DNA from: a virus
IMG/VR virus record: IMGVR_UViG_3300009151_000041
Coordinates: 1 to 64,000 of that record
Length of the DNA: 64,000 bases
Strand: one strand, 5' to 3'
Part shown: piece by piece, positions 49,989-57,195 of the stretch
Position numbering within the stretch: position 1 is the stretch's first letter
How the letters are laid out: the number at the start of each line of letters is the position of its first letter
Position numbers and translations under genes: made by a program
The notes under the pieces: model-generated
What the model was told of the DNA's origin: nothing
Database searches by the model: none
What the model saw: the letters and a program-made list of their open reading frames with translations, nothing else

Positions 49989-50017
49989 ATTATAGCAAAT
50001 TGGCCGTTATTGGTCAA
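49989..50017 (-). promoter_or_regulatory. Early promoter TTGACC-N17-TATAAT
   Basis: -35 50017-50012, -10 49994-49989, extended TGC. The TGA stop of the upstream gene lies within the -35 box. Confidence 0.88.
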
Positions 50018-50280
50018 CCAAATTCACACATGTACTGGGCCACAGTAGGGTCCAGTTTCACAAGGTCCCGAGCGGCTCCGTTGAGTTCGCGGTAACGGGC
50101 CTGCACTTGGCTCCGGCTCAGTTCACCATCACAGCTCAAATTTTCAGGACTGAGAGCGCAGTCAATCACTTCGGCCACTCGCTTGCGACCTGCCGCAGTT
50201 GCAACCTCGTAAGGTGTGTGATTGCCAAACATGGCATTCCATTTGTTCTGACGATCAATGTAGGCTTGCAGTGCTTTCAT
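50014..50280 (-). CDS. Small helical hypothetical protein
   Basis: 88 aa, 'MKALQAYIDRQNKWNAMFG' then 'RKRVAEVIDCALSPENLSC' and 'SQVQARYRELNGAARDLVK'. Mostly helical, no known motif. Strong leader (AAAAAGGAG) after the promoter at 50311. Its stop is embedded in the next promoter. Confidence 0.6.
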   Translation of the reverse strand: MKALQAYIDRQNKWNAMFGNHTPYEVATAAGRKRVAEVIDCALSPENLSCDGELSRSQVQARYRELNGAARDLVKLDPTVAQYMCEFG

Positions 50281-50310
50281 TTCAACTCCTTTTTGTGTTA
50301 ACTAGTCTCT

Positions 50311-50339
50311 ATTATAGCAAATTGGCAATTATTGGTCAA
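50311..50339 (-). promoter_or_regulatory. Early promoter TTGACC-N17-TATAAT
   Basis: -35 50339-50334, -10 50316-50311, extended TGC. The TGA of 50336-50521 is inside its -35 box. Confidence 0.9.
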
Positions 50340-50521
50340 CCAAAATAGTTTTCCACAGCATCCTCAATGCCTTCTTCGAAGGTATCGCTGTAAAAGCCCT
50401 CGATGTCCTGCTCAAAGAACTTCATCAGTTCTTTCTTAGAAGGAGTCTTGCCATTGAGTTCTTTGGCGTAAGCCTTGACTGATTTGATAGCATGTTTTGG
50501 AACAGTGATAGTGATTTCCAT
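50336..50521 (-). CDS. Small hypothetical protein
   Basis: 61 aa from ATG 50521 (AAAAGGAG). 'MEITITVPKHAIKSVKAYA', 'TPSKKELMKFFEQDIE' and an acidic end 'EEGIEDAVENYFG'. The leader and first codons resemble those of 49181-49421, suggesting a shared 5' end. Function unknown. Confidence 0.6.
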   Translation of the reverse strand: MEITITVPKHAIKSVKAYAKELNGKTPSKKELMKFFEQDIEGFYSDTFEEGIEDAVENYFG

Positions 50522-50551
50522 TTGGAACTCCTTTTGCGTTAATATGTCCAT

Positions 50552-50580
50552 AGTATAGCAGATCGGGAATTATCGGTCAA
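50552..50580 (-). promoter_or_regulatory. Early promoter TTGACC-N17-TATACT
   Basis: -35 50580-50575, -10 TATACT 50557-50552, extended TGC. Lies right after the terminator at 50588-50614, forming a terminator-promoter pair. Confidence 0.85.
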
Positions 50581-50587
50581 CCAAAGG

Positions 50588-50614
50588 AAAAGCCCTAGTG
50601 TTAGTAGGGCTTTT
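50588..50614 (-). terminator. Rho-independent terminator
   Basis: AAAAGCCCTA / TAGGGCTTTT, a 10-bp stem with a 7-base loop, usable on both strands. Ends the unit of 50629-50838. Confidence 0.82.
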
Positions 50615-50632
50615 GTAGTACTTGAGTATTAC
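50615..50632 (-). repeat. AGTACTAC-type inverted repeat
   Basis: GTAGTACT-TG-AGTATTAC with one mismatch, overlapping the stop codon of 50629-50838. Confidence 0.5.
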
Positions 50633-50838
50633 TTTTTAAACTCGCGTTGCACATAGTACTTGACCAAAGATCGCTGGCACATGGTGATCAAGTCCCCATG
50701 GTCCTCAGGCACAATAAAGCGATATGGGCATCGTCCCCAGGACTTGTGCGTGACAAACTGATTGTACCAGCGTCGGTGTTCTCGGTTGGCAGGATCAAAC
50801 ACAGTGTACGGGCGACAATTAAATTGCAGAATGCTCAT
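50629..50838 (-). CDS. Small conserved phage protein
   Basis: 69 aa. 'QFNCRPYTVFDPANREHRR' and 'WGRCPYRFIVPEDHGDLIT' are conserved blocks of short proteins present in many T4-like phages. Function unknown. Nine bases downstream of 50848-51387 on the same strand and closed by the hairpin and terminator. Confidence 0.65.
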   Translation of the reverse strand: MSILQFNCRPYTVFDPANREHRRWYNQFVTHKSWGRCPYRFIVPEDHGDLITMCQRSLVKYYVQREFKK

Positions 50839-50847
50839 GCAGTTTCC

Positions 50848-51387
50848 TTAGGTAAAATCAAATAATTTTTCCATGGTGGTTTTTGCCACATACGGCTTAT
50901 TGTCTATGTGGGATTCATCTTTGATATTCCCAATTGGTAACTTGTAGTGAGCATCCTTGTATTCTTTGATCAGTTGTCTCTCAAGTTGTTTAACATGAAA
51001 ATGTTCATCTGCAACACTCGGGCTTTCGACTCTGGTTAAATCGCGAACGATAATTTTCATGCCTTTGCGATTTAACCGAGTATTTGTTTTGGCGAGATAT
51101 CTATTATCAATATCTCGCATGTCATCACCGGCTGATCCATCTGCCAACTGCTTGAGCCAACCTTCAAGATGCCCAGACTGGCGATAGATGCGTTCGCCAG
51201 GAATTGATTTTTTATCAACACTAATACCGTGCTTGATTATTTCGTCATTGTATTCAAAGGTGTACACATAATTTATTGTGTTAAACCCTTTTACAATTGC
51301 AGAAATTTCCACTGGAGCATTGATTTTTTCTAGGTCAATTTCGTAGATTAGATACGGTGATGTTTGTTTAACTGTGCAAGCTGTCAT
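50848..51387 (-). CDS. GIY-YIG nuclease-like protein
   Basis: 179 aa from ATG 51387 (GAGGA upstream). 'INYVYTFEYNDEIIKHGIS' could be the GIY and YIG strands (YVY / KHG), 'GERIYRQSGHLEGW' supplies the conserved Arg helix, and 'VADEHFHVKQLERQLIKEY' a Glu for the metal. The match is approximate and the 'YIG' Tyr is missing, so activity is uncertain. If real it could be a homing-type or restriction-like endonuclease without an intron here. Confidence 0.5.
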   Translation of the reverse strand: MTACTVKQTSPYLIYEIDLEKINAPVEISAIVKGFNTINYVYTFEYNDEIIKHGISVDKKSIPGERIYRQSGHLEGWLKQLADGSAGDDMRDIDNRYLAKTNTRLNRKGMKIIVRDLTRVESPSVADEHFHVKQLERQLIKEYKDAHYKLPIGNIKDESHIDNKPYVAKTTMEKLFDFT

Positions 51388-51398
51388 TGTGTTTGTCC

Positions 51399-51962
51399 TC
51401 AATTAATTACAAGATGTTTGAAATATTCAAAATGTTGTTCCAGCGTCCATGTTTCTGGATCAATTGGTGTTCCATCATGTGTTTCAAACTCAGCTTCAAA
51501 CACTTGACTGTACCGTCGGAATGGCAGCCACATGTCTGGTGTGTGACTGGCCCAACCGGCGTCTTTGAGTAGAGCGTGTTTTACTCGGCTCAACTTTACT
51601 GTTGGTGCATTCAATGCCTGTTCAACAGTGATTGCCCCGGTCAACAACAGATCTCGAATGCGTCCCAACGGAATCAAATGTTCAAAGTCTGTTTCGATGT
51701 CGGCCCCTTGCTCATGGTAGTGTGCAGCCATGTTGTCGCGTTGCTTGATGCAGTACTCGTGATACCGACGAATTTTTTCATCAATGTCATTGCGGATTTC
51801 TCGCAACAATTGCTGATCATTTTTTATAGATCGATATTCATGGACGAATTGAACCAACTGGGCGTTACAACGTGTTGCCACTGTTTTGTAGGTTTCTGTA
51901 GTACGTTTGGTTTTGCCATACACCGGAGCAGTAAACTGTTCAAGTGATTCTTGTAGGGTCAT
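51399..51962 (-). CDS. Hypothetical protein
   Basis: 187 aa. Largely helical N-half ('SLEQFTAPVYGKTKRTTET', 'QLLREIRNDIDEKIRRYHE'), with 'LIPLGRIRDLLLTGAITVE' and 'TPDMWLPFRRYSQVFEAEF'. Not recognised. It overlaps the ParB-like gene by four bases and is followed 11 bases later by the nuclease-like gene, making a three-gene unit from the promoter at 53094. Confidence 0.55.
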   Translation of the reverse strand: MTLQESLEQFTAPVYGKTKRTTETYKTVATRCNAQLVQFVHEYRSIKNDQQLLREIRNDIDEKIRRYHEYCIKQRDNMAAHYHEQGADIETDFEHLIPLGRIRDLLLTGAITVEQALNAPTVKLSRVKHALLKDAGWASHTPDMWLPFRRYSQVFEAEFETHDGTPIDPETWTLEQHFEYFKHLVIN

Positions 51963-53017
51963 TTTTGTTCTCCTTCGGGAAACAAGCCCGGGGCAACATT
52001 GCCATCGGTAATGCCCATTTTAGCACCTTCGCCGTGGTAGGGCAAACTCAACTTGGTACCACCGTTGCGAATATACAACTCACGCATGAAGTTGCTCATG
52101 GCAGTTGGTGCAGTCCAGGTGCCGCCCGGATTCACATGTTCCCATTGTACTTTGGCCTTGGCATGTATCAACCCGGAACTCTTGAATGTTTTCTTAACAA
52201 CATCTAGCAGTTCGCCTATCCAACACTCGGGCAACGCTGTGGTTTCGGTACGGCTCAACTTGTGCAATTCTAACAGGCCAATGTAAACACCTTGGTCAAT
52301 TTCTTCTTGCAGTGGAAAGCAAATCTTGATAGAATTCAAAATTTCAAATAACACTTTGCCCTTTTCATCAACCTCAATGCCTTTTTGTGCATATTTAAAG
52401 TGGCTGAAGAAGTAGTCGTTGTCGCCACGCAGGTTGTCACTTGCACGTGAGCCTTTGTCTTGCAAGTCAATACCAGCGGCGTCAAATTGATCTTGCATGG
52501 TTCTAGCATGAACCACTTTGATATCTCGACTGCCATTTTTGTAACGTACCAAGGCGTTGCGGTGCAAGTCTCCAGGAGTAAGACGTTTTACACCTGTGTC
52601 GTTGAGCATCTCAAAGGCATAACTTGCAAAGTTTGGATCTTCTGTTTCTACCACAGCACAGGGAATTTCTCTAAAGCCCAAGATACCTGCGGCAATGGTA
52701 CGATGCTGGGCGTCATACAAATAGATATTGTCTTTACCAATCAACCGGCAAGCGGATCCTGGTGAGCAGATGCGTGGATCCCATTTACGCATGATGTTGA
52801 TAATGTGCTTGTGCAATACATCACGCTGAACTTCATAGTCAATCCACAGATCTTCAATCTGGATCATTGAACTGACAGGGTATTTGTGACTAAGAGCTCT
52901 TGCACGGGTGCGCCATGCATCAAGTTCTTTTTGTGTGACGTTGTAATGTGCTTTGAGTTGAGTTTCAACTTCGGCAATAACGTCAGTGAGTTTGCGAGTA
53001 AGGCGTTTTGCAGCCAT
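51959..53017 (-). CDS. ParB-like nuclease-domain protein
   Basis: 352 aa. The ParB/Srx core is seen in 'WIDYEVQRDVLHKHIINIM', 'CRLIGKDNIYLYDAQHRT' and 'IAAGILGFREIPCAVVE'. The D-x-Q-H-R motif corresponds to the DGQHR of the CTP-binding ParB/Srx fold. No HTH is clear downstream, so partition is unlikely. A phage ParB-like nuclease or DndB-like regulator is another option. First gene after a consensus promoter with a ~70-base leader. Confidence 0.75.
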   Translation of the reverse strand: MAAKRLTRKLTDVIAEVETQLKAHYNVTQKELDAWRTRARALSHKYPVSSMIQIEDLWIDYEVQRDVLHKHIINIMRKWDPRICSPGSACRLIGKDNIYLYDAQHRTIAAGILGFREIPCAVVETEDPNFASYAFEMLNDTGVKRLTPGDLHRNALVRYKNGSRDIKVVHARTMQDQFDAAGIDLQDKGSRASDNLRGDNDYFFSHFKYAQKGIEVDEKGKVLFEILNSIKICFPLQEEIDQGVYIGLLELHKLSRTETTALPECWIGELLDVVKKTFKSSGLIHAKAKVQWEHVNPGGTWTAPTAMSNFMRELYIRNGGTKLSLPYHGEGAKMGITDGNVAPGLFPEGEQK

Positions 53018-53093
53018 TTTTAATTTCCTTTTAAAATGATGCGCAATGCATCTGGGTTCGAGCCGCCTAGTACCATACTTGGCTAGCCCTTGT

Positions 53094-53122
53094 AGTATAT
53101 ATGATTATGATTAAATTGTCAA
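53094..53122 (-). promoter_or_regulatory. Early promoter TTGACA-N17-TATACT
   Basis: -35 TTGACA 53122-53117, -10 TATACT 53099-53094. Upstream of the ParB-like gene. Leader 53087-53018 holds a GGCTCGAACC stretch similar to a tRNA T-arm complement, without a tRNA fold. Confidence 0.8.
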
Positions 53123-53123
53123 C

Positions 53124-53450
53124 CTATACAATAGCCGCTTTCTGAGTTTGTCGATCACTATGAAACACAGTTCCGATGCGTCGAATGGTGTCAGCGGCTG
53201 TCTGGGGCGAGGCCTCAAACATTTCAACAATGTCGTCTTTTGTGATGCCTTTCACAGTTTCAAACACATAGATTTCATAATGCCGCTGAGAGTTAAACTG
53301 AGCCCGGAGACGCCAGTGCATGATGTTGGGAGGCTTGGGCGGTTCTGTACCTTTGAGTAGGGCAAAGGTGGTCTCAGCGGGATCGGGCAACAGCTCCACA
53401 GCCTCAAGGCCATTGCAGTCCCACATCACCACAAAACGATTGTTTTTCAC
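53124..53450 (-). CDS. Widespread phage hypothetical protein
   Basis: 108 aa from a GTG at 53450 that overlaps the upstream TGA (GTGA). 'LRAQFNSQRHYEIYVFETV', 'GITKDDIVEMFEASPQTAA' and 'DTIRRIGTVFHSDRQTQK' are blocks shared by many T4-like phages. Probably a regulatory or structural small protein, unknown. Ends two bases before the -35 of the next promoter. Confidence 0.7.
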   Translation of the reverse strand: MKNNRFVVMWDCNGLEAVELLPDPAETTFALLKGTEPPKPPNIMHWRLRAQFNSQRHYEIYVFETVKGITKDDIVEMFEASPQTAADTIRRIGTVFHSDRQTQKAAIV

Positions 53451-53671
53451 AGACGGAACCTTGATAACACAGAGCAGGCTTCGGTCATGTCTTCCACTGC
53501 TTCGTCATCAACCAGAGCCAGTTCCGTCATGGCCAATTCAGTGCGAGCACGGCGGAACAAGTCTGCGGCATATTTAAAATCGTCGTCGGTGGCCATGTGA
53601 TACCAGTCTTCCATGGTTTCACGATCTGCATTAAGCAGGAAGTTAAGATTGTCGCGGTCCCAGTCGTTCAT
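53447..53671 (-). CDS. Small conserved acidic phage protein
   Basis: 74 aa, 'MNDWDRDNLNFLLNADRET', 'WYHMATDDDFKYAADLFRR'. An acidic helical protein common in T4-like phages, unknown function. Start ATG 53671 has AGGAG at 7 bases, behind promoter 53697. Confidence 0.68.
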   Translation of the reverse strand: MNDWDRDNLNFLLNADRETMEDWYHMATDDDFKYAADLFRRARTELAMTELALVDDEAVEDMTEACSVLSRFRL

Positions 53672-53696
53672 TTGAATCTCCTAAAAACATGCTGTA

Positions 53697-53725
53697 AGTA
53701 TAGCATGGTAGGGATTTTGTGTCAA
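53697..53725 (-). promoter_or_regulatory. Early promoter TTGACA-N17-TATACT
   Basis: -35 53725-53720, -10 53702-53697, extended TGC. Preceded by an AGTACTACT-GA-AGTA sequence. Confidence 0.85.
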
Positions 53726-53744
53726 GTACTACTGAAGTATTGGT

Positions 53745-53987
53745 TTATGACCACTGTAGCACAAACGCAAAAAAGTCACGGTCAGAATCAAAGTAAAAAA
53801 TGTATCGGCCTGGTTTTTTGTCTGTGCTGCCTTCAACCAGTTGCCAGCGCCATTCGGCTATCAGTTCGGTCTTGCACCAGGCCAACACACGGTCTAGCTC
53901 GCCGTAGGGCTTGAGTATTTCACGGGCATAGCGAAAGCTGTCCCCTGGGCGTATTTGTAAGGTGGATTGATGTCTCAACAGGTTCAT
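53745..53987 (-). CDS. Small protein of the 'F-D-F-x-L-K/Q-W-S' paralogue set (1)
   Basis: 80 aa from ATG 53987, one-base overlap with the DD-peptidase stop (TGATG). It ends 'YFDSDRDFFAFVLQWS', the ending also found in the four genes at 54804-55763. Middle: 'LDRVLAWCKTELIAEWRW'. Unknown function. Confidence 0.65.
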   Translation of the reverse strand: MNLLRHQSTLQIRPGDSFRYAREILKPYGELDRVLAWCKTELIAEWRWQLVEGSTDKKPGRYIFYFDSDRDFFAFVLQWS

Positions 53988-54796
53988 CAATTGTATGTAT
54001 TGACAAATTCCTGCGTTTGTAAATTTTGATCCAGCACATGGTTGTACATGATATTTTTCACTGTGTTTAGGCGTTCGGCTTTGTTGCGACTGCCCAAGAC
54101 CACAATCACATACTGTTGGGCATTTTGTTCTGCAACCAGGCCCACGCACCAACCTGCACTAGAAGTTAGTCCAGTTTTGCTTACTACAATGTTGTCAAAT
54201 GTAAACAGGATCGTGCCCGAAGTATGGGCCAAACGAATGGTTCGGATCTGTTTTTTGTAGCGAGTTTCAAATGCCACTTGTTTTTTGGTGCTGGTATCGC
54301 GAATGAACCAATAGTTTGCAGCCACAGTCATCATCACAGCTACATCATGCACCGTGGAGGTATTGCCTGCACCCAAGCCACTTGCATCTTCAAACCGTGT
54401 GTGCTTGAGATCCCAGTTTTCAGCATGCCTATTCATTTCTTTAATAAAAGCCGTTCTGCCACCAGGGTAGTCTTCTGCTAAGGTTTCGGCTGCACCATTG
54501 TCAGATTTTACCAACATGGCTTCTAACAGTTGTTCTCTAGTGTATTGTTGCCTAGGCAAAAAACTGCCCACCCGCCGGGTCAGCGTAAGTCGTCTGCTGA
54601 GATCCTTGTCATAGTCCAAGGCAACCATAGCAGTCATGATCTTAGTTATTGAAGCAATAGCCCGCACACGGTCCGCATTACGACTCAGTTCAACCTTGTG
54701 AGTGGTAGAGTTCAGTAGTAATACTGAGTCTGAATTTGGTGCAGGCCTGGCATGAGCCAAGTTTACTGCCAGCAACACAAACAAAATCCATTTCAT
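53987..54796 (-). CDS. D-alanyl-D-alanine carboxypeptidase/endopeptidase (S11 family)
   Basis: 269 aa. A signal peptide ('ILFVLLAVNLAHARP') and the three penicillin-binding motifs: SxxK at Ser49-Lys52 ('IASITKIMTAM'), SxN at Ser98-Asn100 ('VKSDNGAAE'), and KTG at 207-209 ('VVSKTGLTSSAG'). It would cut D-Ala-D-Ala or cross-links in periplasmic peptidoglycan. Phage copies are rare. It has no C-terminal amphipathic anchor as in DacA, so it resembles the PBP7/PbpG-like endopeptidases. It is surrounded by small early-type genes rather than lysis genes, so it may remodel the wall during infection and not only at lysis (inference). Confidence 0.92.
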   Translation of the reverse strand: MKWILFVLLAVNLAHARPAPNSDSVLLLNSTTHKVELSRNADRVRAIASITKIMTAMVALDYDKDLSRRLTLTRRVGSFLPRQQYTREQLLEAMLVKSDNGAAETLAEDYPGGRTAFIKEMNRHAENWDLKHTRFEDASGLGAGNTSTVHDVAVMMTVAANYWFIRDTSTKKQVAFETRYKKQIRTIRLAHTSGTILFTFDNIVVSKTGLTSSAGWCVGLVAEQNAQQYVIVVLGSRNKAERLNTVKNIMYNHVLDQNLQTQEFVNTYN

Positions 54797-54803
54797 AGTC
54801 TAC

Positions 54804-55001
54804 TTATCTCCACTTCAATGAAAATGCTGTGGCATCTTTTTCGTGTTCGAACATGAAAAACGTATTGCCAAATATCGCCCTAACATGCCAGATATAGTAA
54901 GGCTCATTCAACCAGCCACCTGGACCAATGTTCTCTTCACACCACCGCACCATTTCATTTTGTAAATGATGACTGTGCTGGTCAAACACAAATTCAATCA
55001 T
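54804..55001 (-). CDS. Paralogue set member 2
   Basis: 65 aa from ATG 55001 (ATGA overlap with the previous stop). 'ENIGPGGWLNEPYYIWHV', ends 'FEHEKDATAFSLKWR'. The Phe-acidic-x-acidic-hydrophobic-x-Leu-Lys-Trp ending is shared with its neighbours. The 7-base gap to the DD-peptidase suggests co-expression. Confidence 0.65.
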   Translation of the reverse strand: MIEFVFDQHSHHLQNEMVRWCEENIGPGGWLNEPYYIWHVRAIFGNTFFMFEHEKDATAFSLKWR

Positions 55002-55339
55002 GACCACTTCAACATGAACCAGGTCAGGTCCTTTTCATCTCTAAACCAAAATTTAGCATTGTTGGCATACCAGCGTCCATTGGGATTGGTCTTCCAAGGT
55101 GAAGATAGTTCTCCAAATGCATGATTGCACCACAACATCATGTCGTCCCACATTCGGCGACTGTCTTGCCATTCAAGATTGCGTGGTTCCACTGTGTGAT
55201 ATCGAGTGCCAAACACTGTGCCGGTATCACGCACCAATTGTACATCTTTGTAGTAGCCCATACTTTTCAATACACTGCGGTCAATCTCGGCGGCAAGTTG
55301 TTTGGCGGCTGTGTCAATAATATCTTGTTCTATGTTCAT
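54998..55339 (-). CDS. Paralogue set member 3
   Basis: 113 aa from ATG 55339 (ATGA overlap). The N-half 'IIDTAAKQLAAEIDRSVLK' is an added helical part that the other members lack. 'MMLWCNHAFGELSSPWKT' and the ending 'FRDEKDLTWFMLKWS' align with members 2 and 4. Confidence 0.65.
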   Translation of the reverse strand: MNIEQDIIDTAAKQLAAEIDRSVLKSMGYYKDVQLVRDTGTVFGTRYHTVEPRNLEWQDSRRMWDDMMLWCNHAFGELSSPWKTNPNGRWYANNAKFWFRDEKDLTWFMLKWS

Positions 55340-55548
55340 GACCACTTGAGTTGATAAAATGTTGCTAGTGCCGGATCTCGAAAACTAAACACTGTATGGT
55401 TTGGGCGTTCTTGAGTGAACCCATCCCACTGTGGAGGATGGTATGCCCATTCAAAATCTTCATTCACGACCAAGCCATCGCGAATCAGTTGGTCTTTCAA
55501 TTGAAAGATCTCAATGAGTGCTATGTCTGTAATGACAACTCTATGCAT
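55336..55548 (-). CDS. Paralogue set member 4
   Basis: 70 aa, 'MHRVVITDIALIEIFQLKD' then 'WAYHPPQWDGFTQERPNHT' and the shared ending 'FRDPALATFYQLKWS'. Overlaps neighbours by 4 and 28 bases. Confidence 0.65.
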   Translation of the reverse strand: MHRVVITDIALIEIFQLKDQLIRDGLVVNEDFEWAYHPPQWDGFTQERPNHTVFSFRDPALATFYQLKWS

Positions 55549-55763
55549 CGGGCCTGTCCATTTCTCAACACAAATAACAGTCTATCCTGTGGATCACGAA
55601 ACCACCATACCATTTCATTTATGTTGATTTGAGTGATGTAGCGATCGCCCGGCAGGCCAAATGTTTCTATGCCCCAGACAGACACTTCATCCCACTTGGT
55701 TATGGTGTCGTACGGTCTGCCCCAGGCCAACCAGGCACCGTGTGGAAATTCACGGTCGTGCAA
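55521..55763 (-). CDS. Paralogue set member 5, start uncertain
   Basis: About 80 aa if started at a TTG near 55763. A longer frame from 55862 would overlap the upstream gene by 113 bases. 'WDEVSVWGIETFGLPGD' and 'MVWWFRDPQDRLLFVLRNG' match the set, but the final 'LKWS' has become 'LRNG' with a 10-residue extension, as if by a late frame change. Confidence 0.5.
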   Translation of the reverse strand: MHDREFPHGAWLAWGRPYDTITKWDEVSVWGIETFGLPGDRYITQININEMVWWFRDPQDRLLFVLRNGQARCIELSLQT

Positions 55764-56004
55764 GCCAGTCAACTCGTATGATACTGTCGCACTTGACCCA
55801 ATCTCGTTCGTAGTACAGTCGATTGTCTTGGATGCCAAAGTGGTTGCAGAAACTTTGTCCATATCTCATGTTCATCAATGCGTCCCAAGTGTATTCGCGC
55901 TTCCACAGTTCATAGTCTTCTATGCTGACACTATTGTCTTCAACCAGTTCTTGATAGTCTTCAGTCATGTCACTGACCATATTTGCAAACACAGTTTCGC
56001 CCAT
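55750..56004 (-). CDS. Widespread phage hypothetical protein (MGETVFANMV family)
   Basis: 84 aa from ATG 56004 with AAGG five bases upstream. 'MGETVFANMVSDMTEDYQE' and 'YTWDALMNMRYGQSFCNHF' are strongly conserved in T4-like phages. Acidic and Cys-bearing, function unknown. Confidence 0.7.
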   Translation of the reverse strand: MGETVFANMVSDMTEDYQELVEDNSVSIEDYELWKREYTWDALMNMRYGQSFCNHFGIQDNRLYYERDWVKCDSIIRVDWLARP

Positions 56005-56026
56005 AAACACCTTTAGAGTTAAAAAA

Positions 56027-56749
56027 TCAATCCCAGAGGGCCTGGTAGTATTTGCCAAACAAGCGGAAGCCATTGTCAATCCGCGTTTGCACTACCTTCA
56101 TTCCTTCATAATCGCATTTGTAGGTGTCGTTGGGACCACGCCGCATTTCGGTGTACTTGTGATCGCCCTTGGCGACTTCGTTACCGTCTTTGTCCACAGG
56201 CACCCACAGTATGTCGTGTTCACCTTCACGGAAAGCATCTTCCCAAGAGTCATCAACCTTGCACTCAAACGCAAAGATCATTTCACTCATGGCCCAGTCC
56301 CAACGCTTGAAGTGGTTTTCATCTGTGTCCCACTCGTTCTTCTTGGGAGGTGCCGCAGTGCTTTTGAGTTCGTCAGGCACATCCTCATCGTCTACAAACG
56401 GGCTACCGTGTTTCTTTTCTTTGAGTTGTTTCAGCATGGGCAGAATGATAGGACTCAAGGTATGGTCCATGCTCCAGGTGTCATAGTGATCAATCTTTAC
56501 ATAGTTGATGGCTGGATGCACACGGTCCAGTACCCATTCAATGGCACGACTGATGGGTGCAAGTCGATCACTCCAACGTTCTGTCCACTCTGGACGTTCC
56601 ACATATTTGTGTTCACGCTCTTCGGCCAGTGAACGAATCACAGTGTTGTCTCGGGCGCATTTGGACCAGTCAGTCCACCAGAACATGTAGTCCAACATGG
56701 TGTAAGGTGAGATCCAGTGATCTCGATAACCGCTAATGTATACTTTCAT
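56027..56749 (-). CDS. Conserved T4-like phage protein (MKVYISGYR family)
   Basis: 240 aa. The opening 'MKVYISGYRDHWISPYTML' and 'VHPAINYVKIDHYDTWSMD' are typical of a widespread phage hypothetical family. 'EMIFAFECKVDDSWEDAF' and 'GFRLFGKYYQALWD' end it. A small insertion around 120-140 is low-complexity. Overlaps the upstream gene by four bases. No function known. Confidence 0.7.
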   Translation of the reverse strand: MKVYISGYRDHWISPYTMLDYMFWWTDWSKCARDNTVIRSLAEEREHKYVERPEWTERWSDRLAPISRAIEWVLDRVHPAINYVKIDHYDTWSMDHTLSPIILPMLKQLKEKKHGSPFVDDEDVPDELKSTAAPPKKNEWDTDENHFKRWDWAMSEMIFAFECKVDDSWEDAFREGEHDILWVPVDKDGNEVAKGDHKYTEMRRGPNDTYKCDYEGMKVVQTRIDNGFRLFGKYYQALWD

Positions 56750-56982
56750 TCTTGTTCTCCTAACATTCTATCCATTCTTTCTTTTAGTTTAGGACTCAAT
56801 CTACCTACACTGATCAATGTACTGTGTGCTGTGCCAGGATTGAATCCATACTTGATGCTGTGTATCAATTCTAAGTGTGCCGCACTGGCCAAGCCCAATG
56901 CTTCATCACGCTCACGCTCTGCAGACTCTACTCGTAGTTTAGCCCAATCTTCGGCAGCTTTAATTTGTTGTTCAGGAGTCAT
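56746..56982 (-). CDS. Small helical hypothetical protein
   Basis: 78 aa, 'MTPEQQIKAAEDWAKLRVE', 'RERDEALGLASAAHLELIH' then 'VGRLSPKLKERMDRML'. Coiled-coil-like. Unknown. Coupled to 56027 by ATGA. Confidence 0.6.
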   Translation of the reverse strand: MTPEQQIKAAEDWAKLRVESAERERDEALGLASAAHLELIHSIKYGFNPGTAHSTLISVGRLSPKLKERMDRMLGEQE

Positions 56983-56988
56983 TTACTT

Positions 56989-57195
56989 TTACCAACTTCC
57001 ATCATCTACCCAAAAACGCACAGTCAAACATAACCAACTTGCACGCCAGGTGCGTTCGTTGGGACTGGGCCAGCCATCATTGTACTCACGGCAAGCCCGC
57101 GGCACCAAGCTCCAATGCAGTGGGTTCAGTGAGAAAACCACCGAAGCACCACTGTATCGAATCCACTTTAGATATCTACTGTGATCAGTTGCCAT
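56989..57195 (-). CDS. Conserved phage hypothetical protein
   Basis: 68 aa. 'SRYLKWIRYSGASVVFSLN', 'PLHWSLVPRA' and 'NDGWPSPNERTWRASWLCL' are features of a Trp-rich family common in T4-like phages. Overlaps the metallophosphoesterase end by 28 bases. Function unknown. Confidence 0.68.
   Translation of the reverse strand: MATDHSRYLKWIRYSGASVVFSLNPLHWSLVPRACREYNDGWPSPNERTWRASWLCLTVRFWVDDGSW

Noticed and set aside
53040-53095. tRNA-like sequence (GGTTCGAGCC and a D-arm-like stretch) in the leader of the ParB-like gene
   Set aside because: The T-stem and acceptor stem do not pair and no anticodon arm can be built, so it is not a tRNA gene.
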